This document shows, piece after piece, positions 23,246 to 35,760 of a stretch of DNA of 64,000 nucleotides. A program made the translations under genes and the position numbers. Positions within the stretch are counted from its first letter, which is position 1, and every line of letters starts with the position of its first letter. Source of the DNA: Amblyomma americanum (Eukaryota; Arthropoda; Arachnida; Ixodida; Ixodidae); NCBI RefSeq assembly GCF_052857255.1, contig NC_135506.1, positions 76,713,056-76,777,055 on the forward strand, read 5' to 3'. Under the pieces are notes generated by a model. That model did not search any database. It saw only the letters and a list, made by a program, of their open reading frames with translations, and had not been told where the DNA came from.

Positions 23246-26200
23246 ATGGATTTGAAGTCGTTGCGCAAACCGAAATTGCTGGAGCTTGCAAGAGAGTTGG
23301 GTCTTGATGTCTCAGACAAACTCAGAAAACCAGAACTGCTAAGGGCGATTCTTGAGTTGGAGGCTGAGGATGACGAGCTGTCGGAATGCCTTGAGACCAT
23401 TGAGGAGAGGGAACAAAAAGAGAAAGAGGAGCGCGAACGTAAAGAACAAAAAGAGAAAGAGGAGCGCGAACGTAAAGAACAAAAAGAGAAAGACGAGCGC
23501 GAACGTAAAGAACAAAAAGAGAAAGAGGAGCGCGAACGGAAAGAACAAAAAGAGAAAGAGGAGCGCGAACGTAAAGAGCAAAAAGAGAAAGAAGAGCGCG
23601 ACCACGCTTTAGAAATGAAGCGTCTCGAGGTAGAGATGGAACGCGCTCGTAATGGAAGTCAGGCACACGGTGCAGGAGAACGGGTATCGTTCAAAATGAC
23701 TGACCTGATGCGGCCGTTTAAGCTTGGAGAGGACATTGGTTTGTTCCTGGTTAACTTTGAGCGAACGTGCGAGAAGCAGGGGTTCTCTCGGGAAACGTGG
23801 CCACAGCGCTTGCTCACTTTGTTACCCGGCGAGGCGGCCGACGTAGTCGCTCGCTTGAAGAGAGAGGAGGCAGAGGATTTCGACCAAGTGAAATCGAGTC
23901 TGCTAAAAAAGTACAGGCTGTCAGCGGAGGCGTTCCGTCGGAAGTTTCGGGAAAATGAAAAAGGCAGAAATGAGTCATATACAGAGTTTGCCTACAGGCT
24001 TATGTCAAACATGCAGGAGTGGCTCAAAGAAGAGAAAGCGTTTGGTGACCACGAGAAAATTCTGCAGTGTTTCGGGCTGGAACAGTTTTATAGTCGGTTA
24101 CCTGAGAACGTGCGGTACTGGGTCTTGGATAGGCCAGACGTTAGTACAGTGGCTAAAGCCGCCGAGCTAGCCGAGGAGTTTGTGACGCGTCGGGCTCGCG
24201 GAGCTAAGGACGGTCAAAAGGGTGAATTTGGCTCCAAGTCTGAGAGGCCGAAGTTCACACCCATGAGAGCAAGGGGGGACACGCGTAGTGCGGATGCGAG
24301 TGAAAGCAGTCCGACCGAACGTAAGGAGACGGCGGCAGCCGAAGCCGAACGCAGAAAGCGGTTCGAGGCGAGGCAAGCGCGCGTGTGTTATACGTGCCTG
24401 AAGCCGGGTCACTTTTCGGCGCAGTGTCCAGAAACAAAAAGAGAAGTCGTGTGTTTGTCATTATGTAGCACTGACGAGAACATGAAGCTTCTCGAGCCTT
24501 ACATGCGAGACTTCCTCGTGAACGGGAAAGAGTGCCGAGTGCTTCGTGATTCCGCAGCTACAATGGATGTAGTTCACACCTCTTACGTAGAACCCGATAT
24601 GTTCACGGGCGAGTGCGCATGGATCAAGCAAGCAGTGGAAGCTCATAGCGTGTGTCTGCCCGTAGCAAAAGTGCTTATTGAAGGACCTTTCGGAGCACTT
24701 GAGACGGAGGCCGTAGTGTCATCTAGGCTGCCCCCCCAGTACCCGTACCTATTTTCGAACAGGTCCGATCACCTCCTGCGCGAGAAGGGGCTTTTGTTTG
24801 GTGAGGCTAGCGTTCAGGCCTTAACCAGACCGAGAGTTCGGGAGCTCGCTGCAAAGGCGGTAGTTGCGGGGCCGACGTTGTCGAACAATGAGAAAGGGTC
24901 GGAGGCGCAGCAAGCTGATATTCCGAGCACGTCAGAACTGGATAAAATTGAGCCTGTAGCGTTGAAGGTACCAGGTACTGGAGAGGAAATGCCCGACAAG
25001 GGAAAGTTAGAAGAGCTTCCGGTCGAGCTTCCGGGACTAGGCTCAGTGACGAACAGGGAAGACACTGATCAGGTCATTAGTGACTTACTCAGTAAAGCAC
25101 CGCTGTCGCCTGAGCAGAAAACCGAACTACACCAACTCTTACAAGAGTTTCAAGGTCAGTTCTCTGAGAGGCCTGGTAGGACTTCTGTCCTTACTCATGA
25201 TATAGAACTTACCTCGCCAGAGCCAGTACGATCCAAGGCGTACCGGGTGTCACCCCGCCAGCGCGATATTATGGAGGCTGAGGTAAAGAAAATGCTACAG
25301 CTCGGTGTTATTGAGGCGGGTGAGAGTGATTATACCTCCCCTTTGATTTTAGTTGAGGTACCGGGCAAGGAACCTCGTCCTTGCGTCGACTACCGCAGGC
25401 TCAATTCCATCACTAAGGATCAAATTTATCCGATCCCTAACATCGAGGAGCGCCTTGAGAAAGTTAGTAGCGCTCAGTTTATTTCCACCCTAGATCTTGT
25501 CAGGGGTTATTGGCAGGTTCCACTTACAGAAGAGGCTAGTAGGTATGCGGCGTTCATTTCACCCATGGGAACATTCCGTCCTAAAGTTTTGAGTTTTGGT
25601 TTGAAAAACGCGCCATACTGCTTTTCAAGCCTCATGGACAAAGTGTTGCGGGGACAGGAAGAATTCGCTTTACCGTATTTAGACGACGTAGCGATATTTT
25701 CTGCATCCTGGTCTGAGCATATGGCACACTTGCGGGCAGTGCTAACCCGCCTGCGCGAAGCGGGCTTGACAATCAAGGCTCCCAAGTGCCAATTAGCACA
25801 GGCCGAGGTTGTCTACCTCGGTCACGTGATTGGGCAGGGTCGTCGCCGCCCCTCTGAAATAAAGGTGGCCGCTGTGCGAGACTTCCCGCAACCGCGCACG
25901 AAGACCGATATTCGGTCGTTCTTAGGTGTCGCCGGCTACTATCAGAGGTACATCCCCAGGTACTCCGATATCGCGGCTCCCCTGACGGATGCTCTAAGAA
26001 AAACAGAGCCCCAAACAGTCGTCTGGAGCGAGACAAAGGAAAGAGCTTTTAGCGCCCTAAAGAGCGCCCTAACAAGCCAGCCTGTGCTGCGATCGCCAGA
26101 CTATACCAAAGGGTTCGTTGTTCAGTGCGATGCTAGTGAGCGAGGCATGGGCGTTGTACTGTGCCAAAGGGACAATGGAGAAGTGGAACACCCCGTCCTG

Positions 26201-26482
26201 TATGCTAGTCGTAAGCTGACCTGTCGTGAGCAGGCGTACAGCGCCACCGAGAAAGAGTGTGCGTGTCTCGTGTGGGCCGTTCAGAAATTGTCATGCTACC
26301 TAGCCGGCTCGAGGTTTATCATTGAGACGGATCACTGCCCTCTCCAATGGCTGCAGAACATCTCTCCCAAAAATGGCCGCCTCCTGCGCTGGAGCCTCGC
26401 TTTGCAACAATATTCCTTTGAGGTGCGTTACAAAAAGGGGAGTCTCAACGGTAACGCCGATGGCTTAAGTCGAAGCCCCTAA
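23246..26482 (+). CDS. Gag-Pol polyprotein (Gag, protease-like, RT, RNase H; no integrase)
   Basis: 1,078 codons without stop or frameshift. The start ATG sits in gcagccATGGAT, about 315 bp after the LTR. Residues 1-45 have a SAP-like 'LRKPKLLELARELGL' helix pair. Residues 53-119 are a charged coiled coil made of five 11-residue repeats (EERERKEQKEK). The capsid-like part follows, then a zinc knuckle CYTCLKPGHFSAQC (from residue 381; C-x2-C-x4-H-x4-C). The protease position reads LRDSAATMD (D435), where DSGA/DTGA is usual. RT has DYRRLN (D715), LDLVRGYWQ (D750) and YLDD (811-814). RNase H has D962, E1002 and D1029 and ends NADGLSRSP. The frame stops exactly where the linker to integrase would begin. 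Gag and Pol are fused in one frame, so no frameshift signal is needed. Likely expressed from the LTR promoter. Confidence 0.93.
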   Translation: MDLKSLRKPKLLELARELGLDVSDKLRKPELLRAILELEAEDDELSECLETIEEREQKEKEERERKEQKEKEERERKEQKEKDERERKEQKEKEERERKEQKEKEERERKEQKEKEERDHALEMKRLEVEMERARNGSQAHGAGERVSFKMTDLMRPFKLGEDIGLFLVNFERTCEKQGFSRETWPQRLLTLLPGEAADVVARLKREEAEDFDQVKSSLLKKYRLSAEAFRRKFRENEKGRNESYTEFAYRLMSNMQEWLKEEKAFGDHEKILQCFGLEQFYSRLPENVRYWVLDRPDVSTVAKAAELAEEFVTRRARGAKDGQKGEFGSKSERPKFTPMRARGDTRSADASESSPTERKETAAAEAERRKRFEARQARVCYTCLKPGHFSAQCPETKREVVCLSLCSTDENMKLLEPYMRDFLVNGKECRVLRDSAATMDVVHTSYVEPDMFTGECAWIKQAVEAHSVCLPVAKVLIEGPFGALETEAVVSSRLPPQYPYLFSNRSDHLLREKGLLFGEASVQALTRPRVRELAAKAVVAGPTLSNNEKGSEAQQADIPSTSELDKIEPVALKVPGTGEEMPDKGKLEELPVELPGLGSVTNREDTDQVISDLLSKAPLSPEQKTELHQLLQEFQGQFSERPGRTSVLTHDIELTSPEPVRSKAYRVSPRQRDIMEAEVKKMLQLGVIEAGESDYTSPLILVEVPGKEPRPCVDYRRLNSITKDQIYPIPNIEERLEKVSSAQFISTLDLVRGYWQVPLTEEASRYAAFISPMGTFRPKVLSFGLKNAPYCFSSLMDKVLRGQEEFALPYLDDVAIFSASWSEHMAHLRAVLTRLREAGLTIKAPKCQLAQAEVVYLGHVIGQGRRRPSEIKVAAVRDFPQPRTKTDIRSFLGVAGYYQRYIPRYSDIAAPLTDALRKTEPQTVVWSETKERAFSALKSALTSQPVLRSPDYTKGFVVQCDASERGMGVVLCQRDNGEVEHPVLYASRKLTCREQAYSATEKECACLVWAVQKLSCYLAGSRFIIETDHCPLQWLQNISPKNGRLLRWSLALQQYSFEVRYKKGSLNGNADGLSRSP
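23426..23590 (+). repeat. 33-bp tandem repeat inside gag (5 units)
   Basis: Five in-frame 33-bp units encode EERERKEQKEK, with one D for E in the third, preceded by a shorter variant (23,402-23,425). Units are almost identical at DNA level, so copy number probably varies among copies of the element by slippage or unequal crossing-over. The product should form a highly charged helix. Confidence 0.9.
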
Positions 26483-26962
26483 CGTAGGAATCCGCCTCAA
26501 AGTTGTTGGTTACTGATGTTTTCTTCCTGAGGCAGGATTTTTAACATATTGCTTTTGTTTAGTGTTTCAAAGTGATTATGTGCTTTCTAGTGCAATTTTC
26601 CAATTTGTGGACGCGTTCTGAGTGCTGCTTGACTACTGTAAGGAACTAGGCAGTAGTATAAAAGGGGAAAGAGCCTGGCAGAGCTTAGTGAGGGTTGTCT
26701 CGTGCTTGCTGACTGAGCGGTTGCGTTTCGGCGTAGTTCTAACGCTTGCTGGGAACGAGCACAAAAATGGCAACTCTCCCGAAGTGACTTTACAGTGTCC
26801 TATGTGATCCTGAACCCGAGAACGAGGCCTTCTCTGTGCGCTGCGCTCAAGCAACGTCGAGGGACGATCGGTTTCGATTACGAGCATCATCGAGCGACAT
26901 CCCTCTGGACAGCGGATGCAGTCCCCTGACCATCGGGATCTCCTTCTCCCGGCGGGGCGGTC
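26483..26962 (+). other. Non-coding segment between pol stop and 3' LTR
   Basis: 480 bp with no long frame. The HHCC zinc finger and D-D-E core of integrase are absent on either strand. It ends in a G-rich stretch (ggcggggcgg, 26,951-26,960) two bases before the 3' LTR, which is the place of the polypurine tract although it is interrupted by C. It contains a TATA/initiator pair described separately. Confidence 0.7.
26657..26689 (+). promoter_or_regulatory. TATA box and initiator-like pair downstream of pol
   Basis: TATAAAAGG at 26,657-26,665 is followed by TTAGT (26,685-26,689), whose A lies 30 bp from the first T of the TATA box. This is close to the arthropod TCAGT initiator at its normal spacing. 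If used, it would make a short RNA of about 700 nt ending at the 3' LTR polyadenylation signal. No frame of note follows. Function is inferred only from spacing. Confidence 0.35.
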
Positions 26963-27515
26963 TGTTACGTCTCGCCTACCTACGACGCGCGGTATAGCCG
27001 GCGCGGATGCAACGGACGCCGCGGCTTCGTTCATCGCCGCCGCGACGCCTCCCGCCAAGCGCGTCCAGGCATGTTTCAGTGCCACGTGTCGTCGTGCGTG
27101 CGTGTGTGTGTGTGTGCTTGTTTTGCCCACGCTTGTCAAAGCGCGGCAGCCGGGGAGAGGAGCTCCTCAACTGGGAGGCGAGGAGGTCTGACCGGCGCCG
27201 GCCTGGCGGACGCGCCCGTCACGCCTGAACATGTTCAAGCGTCGCCGTATCGGATGACTCTTCCCAAGCCGTTCCCTCTTGCCCTCGACTCCGAGGGTAT
27301 AAAAAAAGACAGCTGCGCCGGACGCGAGAGAGCCTTCGATTCCTTCCTTCGAGTAACGTGGTCGCCCTGACCGGCTGCTCTTTTGCGATGCCAGAATAAA
27401 CAAGTTGTTCTGTTGCCAGTCGACTCATCCTTTGCCGGGACCTTCGGATGTTTCCAGCTTTGCCCCAGGCCGCCAGGCCAACGCTACCCTTGGGGCTTGC
27501 AACCCAGATGCAACA
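26963..27515 (+). repeat. 3' LTR of the Gypsy element
   Basis: 553 bp, with the same boundaries and motifs as the 5' LTR (TATA 27,298-27,305; AATAAA 27,395-27,400). The one difference I see is G at 27,507. Confidence 0.95.
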
Positions 27516-27519
27516 GCAG

Positions 27520-28567
27520 CTTACACACTACATGTCCTGCATGCCCGCACTCAAGCTCCTTTACTCTTCCACGACCATAATGTTCAGTTGTCGCTCTGCG
27601 AGGCCGCTGGAAGTGTATGCGCTCATATGCAAGGCCAGAGGCACGCGCCCTTAGTCTGAAGGCGTTAAAGGAGCGTGTGCTCTGTTGGTTGGCTGCGTCA
27701 GCTGGCCAGTTGGGACTGTCAGTGATGCGAGTTTCAGGACGCTGGTAAATAATGACTCGACGATCGGTTCTCCGAATGCAAACCTTTCCGAGCCTTGCCC
27801 CTAAACTGGGACAAGGAATTTTGTTCCCCTCATGCTGTGAAATGTGAAGAGCTGAAAATGCAACCACGATTCCTGCTTTGTTAGTCATGAGCATATTAGA
27901 TAAAAATTGAAACGCAACCCTCTTGTACTGGTCTTTTATTCGTCAAGAAAACTCTAAAAATCTGAAAATTTAAAAATAGAAACCTAGTAGTACTGTACAA
28001 TTGTTGCGACAGCTTTGAATATGGAGCAACGTCCACAAGCGAATAAGCTTAGCTTAGAAGAGATCATGGCGATTAGTATTTGCTAACGCTGATTTAGCGG
28101 CCACACATACGATACTCGCGATACGTATATACAGCTAGCGAGACAAATGCGTTGGCATTACCCTCCTGTTCGGAGCTACTCAATAAAAGTGAACCACCAT
28201 CCCTCCTGCGGAGCCTGAATTTAGAAACGAGTGGCATTTTGTTCAGTGTACATAATTCGCACTTTTGACTAGTACAACACGTGGCTTTGGGCGTCATACA
28301 ATCTAAGATGCATGTCATAGGCAAAAAATCATCTCAGTGCCCTCGTGCAATAGATAACACGTTCACCCAATTTCCATCGAACGGCACAGCTCAAGGAACT
28401 TTTTATTTTGCCGTCTCACAACGTGAAGTTGAATGTTCCTGCAATAAACGCCTGTCCTGATGTCTCTGAACGCGGATGGCTGTTTGAGCTGCATTAGGAT
28501 ATAAAATCTTCACCCCCCAGCTACCTCTCCCGTTCAACCATTCGTTTCTTGAAATTGAAATTTAATA
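27520..28567. other. Unassigned spacer
   Basis: This is the downstream side of the Gypsy target site. No supported gene or repeat. Confidence 0.3.
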
Positions 28568-28801
28568 TTGAAATTGGTTATTGAGGAAAGGAAATGACGC
28601 AGTAACTGTCTAACATATGTCGGTGGACACCTGAACAGCGCCGTAAGAGAAGGGAGGAAGGCAGGAGTGAAAGAAGCAAGAGAGAAAGAGGTACCGTACT
28701 GGAGGCCGATATTATTCCGACCACGTGGGTGTCTTTAACGTGCACTGACATCGCAAAGCACACGGGCGCCTTTTACGTTTCGCCTCCGTCAAAACGCGGC
28801 C
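28568..28801 (-). repeat. Long-tail SINE, head missing
   Basis: Minus-strand copy. The 3' tail (rich in 'aaaggaaatgacgcagta' as seen on the plus strand), the purine-rich stretch and the 'cactgacatcgca' body are present. It stops at about 28,801, before the A and B boxes, so it is 5'-truncated and cannot be transcribed from its own promoter. No TSD was found. Confidence 0.8.
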
Positions 28802-30979
28802 TGTTCCTGTTTTTAGTGGGAGCCTCAGCCGCATCGCCGAAAAGCATCACAAACTCGCGAATGCTCCAACCACACAGACCGCTATGACTTCGCGTCGTCG
28901 AGTCGCAGTAATAATCTTCCGAAAAACTGCAGAAGCAAAAATGAGAGGTCCGCGACACATATCCCAGATGACGGGGCGACAAACAACGGGAAAACAAAAA
29001 CCGGAAGATAAATAAATAGACAACACGGAGATTAATACGCGGGCGGAAAACCGGCCACTGTATATACAAAGCTTGCGTACGCGTGCGTGCCACGTCCCCC
29101 TCTACCCCCCCCCCCCCCCTCGACCCCTCCTTATGTCTCCCTCACGGGCGGCGGCAGCTGGGAAAAAGCCGTTTATAGAGGGCCGGTCCCAGATTCAAAT
29201 GCGCTAATCCCCGCCCCTCCATCGCCCAGCTTCTCTCTAGAGCAAGTATTTTTTCGTTATTTTTATTCCGCGAAGACTTGTTACGCCAACCCCATTTCGG
29301 GCGCCAACATTCTTTCGAAGCAGCCTTCGTCCCAACTGCGCCTTTCTTTGTCTTGACACTTCGGAATTCTTTTTCTAATTCTGTTTCTTTCATTGTAAAG
29401 CGCTGTAAAGCTTATTCAGCGGAGGCACAGGGCCCCATTGAAAACGCCGAGCGCACGCGTTCTTTTGAATAAGCCCGCCGCCACCGTTGGTCGGGGCTCG
29501 GACCCCTCGTCCTGGCGCCGCGGCGGCCCGGTTTTATATGCCTTGCCAAGCCAAGCCAAGCCAATGGCCATGCCTGTCAGCGTTTACAATGCCTCCAACG
29601 TATATGCGCTCAGTGGCGAGGGAGAGGAGCCTCGACTTTCAAGGTTCTCATTCATAACGTGAGGGACGGTATAGCGAATCTACATGCGCCCATACGCCCA
29701 TCTACATGCGCCCGTACGGAACCTCAGCTGGCGTTACTGGTTCGGGATTTTGGCGCGAACTTCCCGATCTGCCATCCTGCCGTTCTGCTTCTGGCTTTTG
29801 ACAGTAGCAAGGAACGCGGTTTGGGGGTTGATTCGTGGAAACTGATTCGCGGAACAGCACAGAGCAGTGATCGTGTGTGCGTGTGCGTGCGTGCGTGTGT
29901 GTATGTGTGCGTGCGTGTATTTGTGTTTTACACTGACTTAGGTTCAGCTTCGGTTTATTTGATTTGGCCCCCTGAAAATCAAATGCATTCAGTAAAAAAA
30001 AAGAAGCTTTCCTTAACTTGAACTACGATACAATTTTCCGTCCCTCATCAAGTTCAATTTACCGATGGTAATTACCGATGGTAAAGCTCGAACAGTTGAG
30101 CAAGTTTCTTTGCAAAGTGTTAATTCAGCGTTTTAATTTCGCCATGGCTCGTTCCATTTAAACCATCCCTCGACTGCTTTTGAAATGCAATAGAGCAACT
30201 GCGAGGTCCCCACTTGTAACCGGGGCAGAGCCACAGTTATCGCGGAGCGTAAGCCTGCTATGAGCGTTTTACCGAAAAGGAAGCCAAGAAAGCACGCGAG
30301 CCTTTGAAGGACTACGGCAGTTGACCGCTAGGCGGCGACTGTTTGAATCGCGTTTACGCTTTCGATTAAGAACATGCGTTTCAAGCTCTTTTTTATTACG
30401 GGACAATAATGAGTCTTCGTTCCGCTGCATTCTATCTGTCAATGACAGTATTCGTGTGATTTCTCATATAATCAACCGAACAATTATTGGCGTATGCATA
30501 GGTATAGTCCAAGCAGCAACGCGCTGTGGGTTAGAAAGCACCAATGCACCTTGAAAAATCGACGATCTTTCATCTTTATACCAGTTGGCCCCTATACGTC
30601 AAACATACGTCACGGTACCTTGACGCCTCAATATGCCAGTGAGAGGGCTAATTTGGCAGGGACATTGAATGTCCATGCAGCCTAACACTATACCACAATA
30701 CATATACGCACCCCACTTACAACACTTATTTCATTATTTTTTGTTCACGACAACATATCTTTGCGATACTCTCCGCTTTTCAGTGTTTGTTCTTCAACCT
30801 TCCCATTTCATTTCGAGCCTTTTCCAGCAGTTATGAATACGTGCTCTTATTGCCACTGTTGCAGGTGGCGATGTTATTTGCAGCCTTTCAAGGTGTCTGA
30901 GGCCTACTGTTATCATCAGGTATACTTTGGACATTCCTGTACTTTTTCTTTCTCCGGGTATTTTTCTAGCTTTCGTTCA
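28802..30979. other. Unassigned spacer with C15 run and degenerate (GT)n
   Basis: Holds 15 C at 29,105-29,119, a CCAAG pentamer run at about 29,547-29,563, a 22-bp duplication near 29,680-29,720 and a degenerate (GT)n stretch at about 29,873-29,935. No gene supported. Confidence 0.4.
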
Positions 30980-31290
30980 CTGCAGGATTTAGGCATCTCC
31001 CGTATCTTTCAAATCAACCCGGTCCTGTGCCAGTTGCGGCCACCGTATACCCGCAAACTTCCGGACTACACCCGCCCTCTGTTCGAATACACTCCGTTAC
31101 CCTTAAGGACCAGCGGTTATCTTGCCTTCGCATTACATGCCCTACCCGTGCTCATTTCTTCTTGGTTTCAACTACGATGTCATTAATTGCTGTTTGTTTC
31201 CTCACCCACTGTGTACTCTTCCTGTCCCTTGGCGTCAAAGAGGTCAGTTTCCTTTCAATGGCTCGCTGCGCTGTTCTCTAGGTACAATGA
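30980..31290 (-). mobile_element. RTE-like LINE fragment (decayed)
   Basis: The minus strand reads 'gcagcgagccattgaaagg', then 'gggcatgtaatgcgaaggca' and 'aagataaccgctggtcctta'. These blocks are near-identical to the RTE copy at 37.15-37.64 kb. An internal deletion removes part of the segment before the 3' end. The coding frame is broken. Confidence 0.75.
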
Positions 31291-31814
31291 CCTGCTCCGA
31301 GAAAAGCATGGCCTCCAAAAGCACTTCGTTAGTCTCACCCTCACGGCGAACCAACTGTAATTTGTAGTTCGCTCCTTTTTTTTACCATAGCCACGGTGGG
31401 ATATTTCATCCTCAAACGCTGTTGACACCGCCCTTGGTGGTGTTTTCAAGCTGGAAAAGCAAATTTCAAACTGAAGAGCAAGTTACGGATTCAGAGACAG
31501 CGCCTCTTTATGCCTCTTATGCTAGAAGTAACGAGCACTTTTCTGTTTACGAAGACGCTGCAAATATGACACAGTCATGCCGCTGCGAACTTGATGCTAA
31601 TCGGGCGCTTCCTTTCTCCCCACAACACGGAGGTCCCGAGCATATACCCAAAAGGGGAAAACAGGTCGCTACTTTCTCCATTTCCTAACACGCAATTCTG
31701 CAGCACGTCGAAGCATGATCGCCAGATAGGCGCTCGAGTGGTGTGTTTGTCGAAGCCCTTCAGGCCTTATCGGCCGTGGGAAAAACGGGACGCAGTCATG
31801 TTCCTGTCCTTTAC

Positions 31815-31982
31815 ACGACACAGTGCTTCAGGGGCTACGGCATTCGGGTGCCGAGACAAAGGTCTTGCGTTCGATCCTATCCGCGTCGGTCGCATTTCGA
31901 CAGAGGCGAAGTTATAAACTACCCATCTGTTGAAATTTCGGTACACATTAAACGACCCCAGGTAGTTTTTTTTAATCCCCAG
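31815..31982 (+). repeat. Degraded tRNA-derived SINE
   Basis: Recognisable but diverged head ('gcgttcgatcctatc' B-box-like), the 'catttcgacagaggcgaa' block and 'acccatctgttgaaatttcg', followed by a partial 3' body. An old copy without a TSD. Confidence 0.5.
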
Positions 31983-32454
31983 CCTTCCTCTGCGGTCTGT
32001 GCACAGCCAATAGGGTTGCTTTGGCTGGTACAAATCTGTTCAATTAATGGATTAATATTTTCATTATTTATTTTACACCTGTGCTACAGGCTAGTACGCG
32101 GTGTCAAGACTGTTTCATTTCTTTGCAGACAAGACTTACATGGTTTCCAGGATAGCAACTTCTGTGAACGAAAGCAGTAGGTTTTGACTGTAACTGGTGA
32201 CTAATCGAAGTTTTAGATAAACCATAAGGAAACGGGAAGCCTGACGTGCAGGTCCACAAGTACTACTGACAAGATTAGTTATGTAAAAGCGTGATTATAA
32301 TCGACGCTTCCTTGTCTATTTATATACAAAATACTTCATGCCTTAGTAGAGCCCACGCATAAAGGGATATACAAGTATGAGCAAAAGATAAGTGCAATAG
32401 CATGAACAAAATTGTGCAAAAACTATTTCTCTTTGATTCTGTTGATGCCTTGAG

Positions 32455-32525
32455 CGTTTTTATTTATTTTATTTATTACCACCTCAAAGGCACCATTGAA
32501 GGGGTATTACATTCATTCTCTTCTC
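32455..32525 (-). repeat. Possible LINE 3' tail
   Basis: On the minus strand, 'ggtattac' is reached after an AATAAATAAAA-type stretch, a pattern common at ends of CR1/L2-like elements. There is no coding support. Confidence 0.2.
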
Positions 32526-33347
32526 TGCGTCACCTTTTAAATCGCTGAGGTTTAAGCGTTTCCATCTGACGCGAAACGCACACATGACTCCCGTTGAGGT
32601 AGTCTCAGAACTACATAATATTTATTTCAGAAGAAACTTTGGGGGCCTCGAGGCACAAAAAACGCCAAACTCTTCATGTGCCCATTGGCGCGTCTTGCAG
32701 CAACGACTGCTACGAGTGAAAGAACCCTGTGCGTCATTAGTGTTTAATGCTGCGCCAGAGCAGCAGTGAATCGGGGAGGGGGATGCTAATAGATGCTAAA
32801 GGGGGATGCAAAAGCTAAGCAGCACACAGCGCGAGATGAATGATACCGAGTTCAGTGTTGTTTTGACAGCATTAATGTCCCCAAGCGACACCTCAATAAG
32901 TCTCCAGGTAAACTCGAAACAATCGTTGTTCTGCTACCATATTCCGGCTTCACTAAATCTTAGTTGATTGTGCTGTCCCCTCTCTATATCTACCACCGTT
33001 CCCTTTCCCACGTGTAGGATAGCATAGCGGGCGTCCTCTAGTTAACCCTTCCCTGCCCTTTCTATTCATCTTTCTCTCTCTCTCTCTTTCTCTCCCAATT
33101 TATTGTGGACCATTCTTCTGCGAAAAGTAAATAAATCGACAGCAGTTTCTCGTGAGAACACCGTGCCGAAAGTCAGCGGTAAGAGCGCAGTGAAATCCCA
33201 GCGCCTGAGCAGGAGTAGAGGATGGCTCCGCATAGTAGAAGCCATCCCGTTTCAGAGGCAGACCGCCTTAATAGTTTAAAATTGGTGGAAAAAAAAACAA
33301 CCAAGACAACACGGGTCTTGTATTTAAGCTACACCCTTCTAGTTTGG
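32526..33347. other. Unassigned spacer with a pyrimidine-rich repeat tail
   Basis: Bases 32,975-33,092 ('gtgtaggatagcatagcggg', then 'gttaacccttccctgccctt' and a (CT)n run) look like the 3' end of a tick retroelement, family uncertain. The rest shows nothing I can support. Confidence 0.3.
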
Positions 33348-33480
33348 ATTGTCTGAATGCCATCAGCATCGGCCTGCCACTGCAGCACATAAACCTCTCC
33401 CATCTCTCTCCAGTAACCCTGTCCTCTGCCAAATGCGGCCACCTCATACACGGAAACTTCTTAATCCCATCCGGGCCCAC
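33348..33480 (-). mobile_element. RTE-like LINE, extreme 3' end
   Basis: The minus strand reads 'gatgggattaagaagtttcc', then 'gcagaggacagggtta', 'ggagagagatgggagagg' and 'gctgcagtggcaggc', followed by a decayed GATG tail. This matches the last part of the 37.6-kb copy. Confidence 0.65.
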
Positions 33481-33809
33481 CAAAATTTCAAATCTGACCG
33501 CCGCCTTAGTCGCTCTGGACATAGTGCTAGTTGATATGGTTGTGCTTGAAGCGCACGTACACGTAAAAGTAGTAAAGGTCCGTGTTGTCGTAACAACGGA
33601 CACAATTGCAACTGATTAGTGTGTAGTGTTCTAGGCAAGCAGTGTGTTAGAAACACATCCCGACAGCCCCATCGGAAAAGCAGCGCGTAATGGCCAGTAC
33701 GTCGTGCTTTGGACTGCTTCCCGCGTACTCAAATGGAGACTCCGAGCACCCCTTATGATCTTCATGATGTAATTGTACAACAATCAAAACAAGAGCACTC
33801 AGGCTCACC

Positions 33810-35760
<1,951 letters not shown>

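Larger units (their letters stand above)
22374..27519 (+). mobile_element. Ty3/Gypsy LTR retrotransposon, integrase-less, with 4-bp TSD
   Basis: The element proper is 22,378-27,515 (5,138 bp), bounded by the direct repeat gcag at 22,374-22,377 and 27,516-27,519. The two LTRs are 553 bp each, begin TGTTACG and end GCAACA. They line up base for base at a constant offset of 4,585, and I found one difference (22,922 A versus 27,507 G). Between them lie a 5' leader, a single 1,078-codon frame (Gag, protease-like segment, reverse transcriptase, RNase H), and a 480-bp non-coding segment before the 3' LTR. No integrase or envelope coding is present anywhere between the LTRs. The near-identical LTRs and unbroken frame indicate a very recent insertion. 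Confidence 0.93.

Noticed and set aside
23322..23666. Minus-strand frames opposite the gag repeat
   Set aside because: Shadows of the EERERKEQKEK repeat (Leu/Phe-rich antisense), with no independent support.
22378..27515. Endogenous retrovirus rather than LTR retrotransposon
   Set aside because: There is no envelope-like frame, signal peptide or splice acceptor arrangement after pol. The architecture is a plain Gypsy-type element.
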